Of a stretch of DNA of 64,000 bases, positions 60,649 to 64,000 are shown in pieces. The stretch comes from CATQHW01 sp965215345 (GTDB taxonomy: Bacteria > Spirochaetota > Spirochaetia > SZUA-6 > Bin103). How positions within the stretch are numbered: the stretch's first letter is position 1; the number at the start of each line of letters is the position of its first letter. Both the position numbers and the translations under genes were made by a program. Under the pieces are notes generated by a model. It ran no database searches and had not been told where the DNA came from. It worked only from the letters and a program-made list of their open reading frames with translations. The stretch covers positions 3,534,001 to 3,598,000 of the forward strand of contig CBDCDL010000002.1 of the NCBI GenBank assembly GCA_965215345.1, written 5' to 3'.

Positions 60649-61847
60649 AAGTAGGCGAGGGGATAGATGCGCAGCACCTTCTCGCTGCCCAGCACCACTT
60701 CGCTGCTGCCCTCGTCCTCGAAGCCGGACTTTGTGCCACCGGCGAACTCGAACCACTCGCGCGCGTAGAGGACGAAGACCCGGTCGCCGATCACGCGCAC
60801 GTTGGGATAGCGGAACACGGCGAAGTCGTCGGGAAGCTGGCCCAGGTCGGGCAATCCGATCACCGGCGTGACCGGATACTCCTCCGGGACCCGCTCGACG
60901 TCGTCCATGCCCGCGCTGACCTCGATGGTGCGGAACTGCTCCCAGGTGGCGCCCGAATCGCGCGAGATGGCGGCCGACAGCCGGCCGCGCCGGTAGCCGC
61001 GGCGGATCTCCTCCCGCGACGTCTGATTCCAGACGCAGAGCAGGTCGCCGGTGGAGGGGATCGAGGTCACGGCCGGAGGCGAGTAGGAGGCGGCCAGCGC
61101 GGTGGGGCGCACCGCCGACCAGGTGGCGCCGCCGTTACGGCTATAGCTGGCGACCAGCCGGCCTACCGTGGAGCGGGCCAGGAACAGGACGCGCCCGTCT
61201 GCGGTCTCGACCACGCTCGGCTCGTCGCAGGCGGTGATGCCGCCGTAGCCGTTGGCGACCCCGTCGCCGTCGAACCAGCCCATCAGCTCGCCGTCGCAGG
61301 CCTGCCAGGTCGCGCCCTCGTCGTCGGAGTAGCTGACCGAGGCGATGTCGATCTCCGGCCAGTGGTAGTGCCCGTCCACCAAGCGCCGGATGCCCTTCCA
61401 GATGCCGTAGCTGCGGACCTGGTCCAGCGGCAGGTCGGGGTGGTTCTGGTTGGCGAAGCACGACCGGTTGGGGTAGAGCAGGCGGCCGCTCGACAACTGG
61501 ATCAGGGTGTCGTAGTAGGGACTGCCGAACAGTTCGATCGGCCTTCCATCGCCCCAACTCCGCCCGTCGTCGAGGGAGAGCCACAGCGTGTCCCGTGAGA
61601 ACGCGGCCAGGGCGCCGGACTGCAGCCGCAACAGTCCCCACGCGCAGACCGGCTCCGGAAACTCTCGTTCCTGCCCCCACGACTCACCTCCGTCGTGAGA
61701 GATGCGGAACTGCCGCTTGCGCGCCGCCAGCAGCGCGCCGTCGGCGAGCTGCTCGATGCTCCACTCGCGGCCGATGCCCGTGAACTCCACCACGCCCTCC
61801 GGCGGTGGTTTGCGAAAAACGGGGTGCCCCGGCGTCTTGTCGTTCAT
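60639..61847 (-). CDS. Sialidase-like Asp-box beta-propeller
   Basis: 402 residues. Asp boxes: RISHDGGESWGQ, LSLDDGRSWGD, YSDDEGATWQA, YSRNGGATWSA and ISRDSGATWEQ. ITACDEPSVVETADGRVLFL ARS and SPPAVTSIPSTGDLLCVWNQ parallel the 54047 protein. A distinct insertion near residue 135 (CFANQNHPDLPLDQVRSYGI WKGI) is not in the others. No signal peptide. Third propeller of this type in the window. Confidence 0.87.
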   Translation of the reverse strand: MNDKTPGHPVFRKPPPEGVVEFTGIGREWSIEQLADGALLAARKRQFRISHDGGESWGQEREFPEPVCAWGLLRLQSGALAAFSRDTLWLSLDDGRSWGDGRPIELFGSPYYDTLIQLSSGRLLYPNRSCFANQNHPDLPLDQVRSYGIWKGIRRLVDGHYHWPEIDIASVSYSDDEGATWQACDGELMGWFDGDGVANGYGGITACDEPSVVETADGRVLFLARSTVGRLVASYSRNGGATWSAVRPTALAASYSPPAVTSIPSTGDLLCVWNQTSREEIRRGYRRGRLSAAISRDSGATWEQFRTIEVSAGMDDVERVPEEYPVTPVIGLPDLGQLPDDFAVFRYPNVRVIGDRVFVLYAREWFEFAGGTKSGFEDEGSSEVVLGSEKVLRIYPLAYFYP

Positions 61848-61869
61848 TGTTCCTCCTCGGTCACGGACC

Positions 61870-62361
61870 TCACCTGTCGTCGGACAGCCGCACGAGAAAC
61901 CGGTCGAAATCGTCCAGGTCGCGGGCGATCAGCGGCCGTACTTTCTCGTAGGTTCGGGTCAGAGAGTCGATTCGATCCCAGTCGTATTGCTGCTCCACAT
62001 AGTGGCGCTTGAAGTGACGGAATCTCATGAGCTCCGCCAGGTGACCGTACGTCTCGCGTGCGATCAGAGACTGACGGATACCGGGGACCTCGATAGTCAT
62101 CTTCTCCAGCAGGTCGCTGTGCCAGCGGTCGGCCGACAGACGGTTTTCGAAGAACTGCGACACCCTGAGGAACAGGGTCTCCAGGGCGGTGTAGGTGTCG
62201 TCCAGAACCTCGGCGATGACGATGGCGCTGGTCCGACCGCGCCCGAGCTTGGGCAACTCACGCTCACGGAAATCGCGGTAGTAGGAGTCGACGTCGTCCA
62301 GCACCTCTCGCGCCTGCGCGAGATGGCCGCGCAGAACCGCTATCGACTCACTTTCGCTCAT
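61870..62361 (-). CDS. HEPN/HepT-like protein of MNT-HEPN module
   Basis: 163 residues, helical: LDDVDSYYRDFRERELPKLG, RTSAIVIAEVLDDTYTALET LFLRVSQFF and LMRFRHFKRHYVEQQYDWDR I. The R-H-F-K-R-H-Y run resembles the HEPN RX4-6H ribonuclease motif followed by Tyr. The start lies 14 bases inside the upstream nucleotidyltransferase gene. In such type VII modules the transferase adds nucleotides to, and silences, the HEPN toxin. Confidence 0.8.
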   Translation of the reverse strand: MSESESIAVLRGHLAQAREVLDDVDSYYRDFRERELPKLGRGRTSAIVIAEVLDDTYTALETLFLRVSQFFENRLSADRWHSDLLEKMTIEVPGIRQSLIARETYGHLAELMRFRHFKRHYVEQQYDWDRIDSLTRTYEKVRPLIARDLDDFDRFLVRLSDDR

Positions 62362-62740
62362 GGATCAGGCGACCCCGTTCACGGATGGATGCGGCATGGG
62401 CCGGATACGCTCTCTCGAGTTGCACCAAGTCGAGTTCGAACCCGGTAAGTTCGCAGGCCTCCCCATAGAGCGCCAGAAAGTCTTCGGATGAGGCGATGCC
62501 TTCGACCGCGATGTCGATGTCGGACCACTCCGAGAAGGCGCGCGGGTGCAAGAGTGATCCCCACTGGTAAATCCGTGTCGGCCGGTATTTGCCGACCGCC
62601 AGATCGACGATGCGTTCGAAATCGTGGCGTGCAGCCTGCAGTCGCCTTTGGAGCGCTTCACGGCGCGTCTCTTCTCTGCGGCGCAGGAATCGCCGTGCCG
62701 ATCCGTAGTCGAAGTCACTCACCGGCACGCAGTGTAGCAC
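62348..62740 (-). CDS. MNT-type nucleotidyltransferase antitoxin
   Basis: 130 residues from 62740 (a GTG at 62728 is possible). The minimal nucleotidyltransferase signature is IYQWGSLLHPRAFSEWSDID IAVEG: Gly-Ser, then D-x-D. The third acid may be in FELDLVQLERAY. The N-terminal helix SARRFLRRREETRREALQRR is basic. It overlaps the HEPN gene by 14 bases. Together they form a toxin-antitoxin or defence module lying just downstream of an aldo/keto reductase. Confidence 0.9.
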   Translation of the reverse strand: MLHCVPVSDFDYGSARRFLRRREETRREALQRRLQAARHDFERIVDLAVGKYRPTRIYQWGSLLHPRAFSEWSDIDIAVEGIASSEDFLALYGEACELTGFELDLVQLERAYPAHAASIRERGRLIHERK

Positions 62741-62749
62741 TGCGCCCGG

Positions 62750-63724
62750 TCAGGCCCAGACTGCCAGCTCGCCGAACACGGACCGCAGGCGCTCGGCGTG
62801 CTCCTCGGGGAGTTCCAGGCTCTCCATGCAGGCGACGTTGGCGTCGAGGTGCTGGAGGTTGGTGGTGCCGGTCAGCACCGAGTGGACGTCCGGATGGCGG
62901 GCGGCGAAGCGGTAGCCGGCGGTGACGACCGAGTCGACGCTGCCGCCCACCAGCCATCCCAGCGGATCGTCGTCGTCCAGGGCGTCGTCGGCGATCGCCT
63001 CGTCCCGCTTCAGCTCGGCGATCAGCGCGCGGAGCTGGGCCGGCTGGGAGAGCTTGGAGCGCACCGCACTCATGCAGACCACGCCGGTGCCGTGCCGTCG
63101 CGCCAGCGGCAGCGCCCGCTTGGCCGCGAACTGGTTGAGGATGCCGTACTTGAGGGAGATCACGTCCCAGGAGTCGGGGTGGCGTTCGAGCGCCAGCGAC
63201 ACCGCCTCGTGCGCGGGGTCGACGATGTAGCGCTCGCTGATGCCGCGGTAGCGGATCTTGCCTTCGTCGCGGAGCCGGTCCAGCACCGGGATGAACCGCT
63301 CGGCCACTTCCTCGTACTGCTCGGGGCGGACGCCGTGCAGCTCCATGACGTCGATGACGTCGGTGCGCAGCCGCCGCAGGCTCGCTTCGACGCCGCGGGT
63401 GAGCGCCTCCGGGTCGGTCCGGATCGGCGCGTCGGCGCCGCCCATGCCGGCCGGCGACCAGCGCGGCGACGGCGCCCACTTGGTCAGCAACAGGTAGCGG
63501 TCGCGCGGCACGCCGGCCAGCGCCTCGCCGAGCAGCGCCTCGCTCTTGCCGTAGTTCTCGGAGGTGTCGAAGAGGTTGATGCCGTGGTCCAGGCAGCGGT
63601 GCACCAGGGCAGCGCGCTGCGGGCGCTCGGCCGCCTCCGGGGCGCCGAAGCCGCTGGGGCCGCCGGTGCCGAAGGAGACCAGCGAGACCGAAAGGCCGGT
63701 GCGGCCGAGCGTGCGGAACTCCAT
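62750..63724 (-). CDS. Aldo/keto reductase
   Basis: 324 residues from ATG 63724: MEFRTLGRTGLSVSLVSFGT GG, with Asp and Tyr in NLFDTSENYGKSEALLG (about residues 52-58), Lys in LLLTKWAPS (about 82) and His in DVMELHGVRPEQY (about 130). The C-terminal SVLTGTTNLQHLDANVACME binds NADP. Different subgroup from 32055. It follows the gene at 63748 by 23 bases, so it may share a transcript with that aldolase/synthase-family gene. Confidence 0.92.
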   Translation of the reverse strand: MEFRTLGRTGLSVSLVSFGTGGPSGFGAPEAAERPQRAALVHRCLDHGINLFDTSENYGKSEALLGEALAGVPRDRYLLLTKWAPSPRWSPAGMGGADAPIRTDPEALTRGVEASLRRLRTDVIDVMELHGVRPEQYEEVAERFIPVLDRLRDEGKIRYRGISERYIVDPAHEAVSLALERHPDSWDVISLKYGILNQFAAKRALPLARRHGTGVVCMSAVRSKLSQPAQLRALIAELKRDEAIADDALDDDDPLGWLVGGSVDSVVTAGYRFAARHPDVHSVLTGTTNLQHLDANVACMESLELPEEHAERLRSVFGELAVWA

Positions 63725-63747
63725 CCTCGCCTCCCTTCGGCCGGCGG

Positions 63748-64000
63748 TCAGACGCTGGTCATGCCGGCGTCCGCCGCGGCCTGATCCAGCAGCCGCATGT
63801 CGGCGTCGGACAGCGCCGAGATCGGCGCGCGCGTGCACCCGCCGGCCAGGCCCCGCTTGTTGGCCAGGTAGCGCAGCGCGGCGGCCGGCGTGGCGGCGGC
63901 GGCCGCGAACGCGCGCCGGATGCTGTTCACCTTGCGCTGAATCGCGCGCGCCTGCGCCAGGTCGCCGGCGCGGACGCTGTCGTACAGGCTGATGCATTCG
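63748..64000 (-). CDS. Dihydrodipicolinate synthase/N-acetylneuraminate lyase family, C-terminal part
   Basis: Only the last 83 residues are in the window: ECISLYDSVRAGDLAQARAI QRKVNSIRRAF then ALRYLANKRGLAGGCTRAPI S and the end at 63748. The L-Y-x-x-x-x-A-G-D-x-x-x-A-x-x-x-Q segment and the K-x-x-L-x-x-R-G text before a C-terminal P-x-x-x-L are typical of DapA/NanA barrel proteins. The catalytic Lys lies outside the window. In this context a keto-acid aldolase is as likely as lysine biosynthesis. Confidence 0.75.
   Translation of the reverse strand, partial: ECISLYDSVRAGDLAQARAIQRKVNSIRRAFAAAAATPAAALRYLANKRGLAGGCTRAPISALSDADMRLLDQAAADAGMTSV

Noticed and set aside
1..64000. tRNA, rRNA, CRISPR arrays, riboswitches
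   Set aside because: I looked for cloverleaf-like arms with a GGTTCGA-type loop, evenly spaced direct repeats and known leader motifs, and found none I could defend. A covariance-model search (tRNAscan, Infernal) would be decisive.

Overview
The window is GC-rich bacterial DNA, dense in genes on both strands, with no rRNA, tRNA or CRISPR array that I can see. It carries three families of sugar ABC importers, many carbohydrate-active and sugar-acid enzymes, several toxin-antitoxin modules, and many decaying genes. The substrate-binding proteins begin with short signal peptides followed by E/T/G-rich stretches without a lipobox cysteine (for example LGWAAGETEGTAMEEG and FATATTETDSEDGG). This resembles spirochaete sugar-binding proteins, so my best guess is a high-GC Spirochaetota genome, perhaps a host- or sponge-associated metagenome bin. 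That is inference; there is no marker gene in the window.

Region 1-14.4 kb is an eroding accessory zone. It holds a sulfatase cut by the window edge, scarred remnants of two ABC importers, an intact GNAT acetyltransferase, and a chimeric wreck of two insertion sequences (about 4060-6216). It also holds a fragment of a repeat-rich surface protein, a small membrane protein, a broken AAA ATPase and an intact cytidine deaminase. The clearest structure is at 9420-14201. A two-gene, minus-strand AAA-ATPase/DUF4276-like operon is split by a complete 2942-bp transposon (10619-13560). The transposon has 24-bp terminal inverted repeats with one mismatch and a perfect 9-bp target duplication, and it carries a DruA-like (DUF4338) gene directly upstream of an ISKra4-type transposase. 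Removing the element restores a 412-codon ATPase frame.

Region 14.4-27 kb holds a hypothetical protein, a Fic protein, a 5'-truncated FtsX-type permease, an amidohydrolase coupled to a ceramidase-like protein, and members of two uncharacterised families. It also holds a Uma2 protein, an HpcH/HpaI aldolase and a sialidase-like beta-propeller. Region 27-35.4 kb has an LplA/B/C-type importer with a reversed TIM-barrel gene inside it, followed by an aldo/keto reductase, an unknown TIM-barrel protein and an enolase-superfamily dehydratase. Region 35.4-42.7 kb is a VapBC locus (frameshifted antitoxin) and a minus-strand operon: binding protein, two permeases, mannonate dehydratase (uxuA) and a large putative glycosidase, consistent with uptake and breakdown of a uronate-containing glycan.

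Region 42.7-49.3 kb holds pseudogenes of an alpha-fucosidase and a GH2 enzyme, an intact AAA-ATPase/PIN-like pair, an RraA-like protein, a phytanoyl-CoA-dioxygenase relative and a DUF433/DUF5615 module. Region 49.3-64 kb holds an SDR and ceramidase-like pair, an NAD(P)-dependent dehydrogenase with a nitrilase, a NIPSNAP and a sialidase-like protein, and an intact AAA-ATPase/DUF4276-like operon (55350-57502). It ends with a sugar-acid dehydratase, a membrane acyltransferase, another sialidase-like protein, an MNT/HEPN module, an aldo/keto reductase and the end of a dihydrodipicolinate-synthase-family gene.

Taken together, the intact genes describe a scavenger of sulfated, uronate- and deoxysugar-containing glycans. 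This is overlaid with small defence or addiction modules in which an ATPase or antitoxin is paired with a putative nuclease. Many of the degraded genes keep both ends but have lost their middles.
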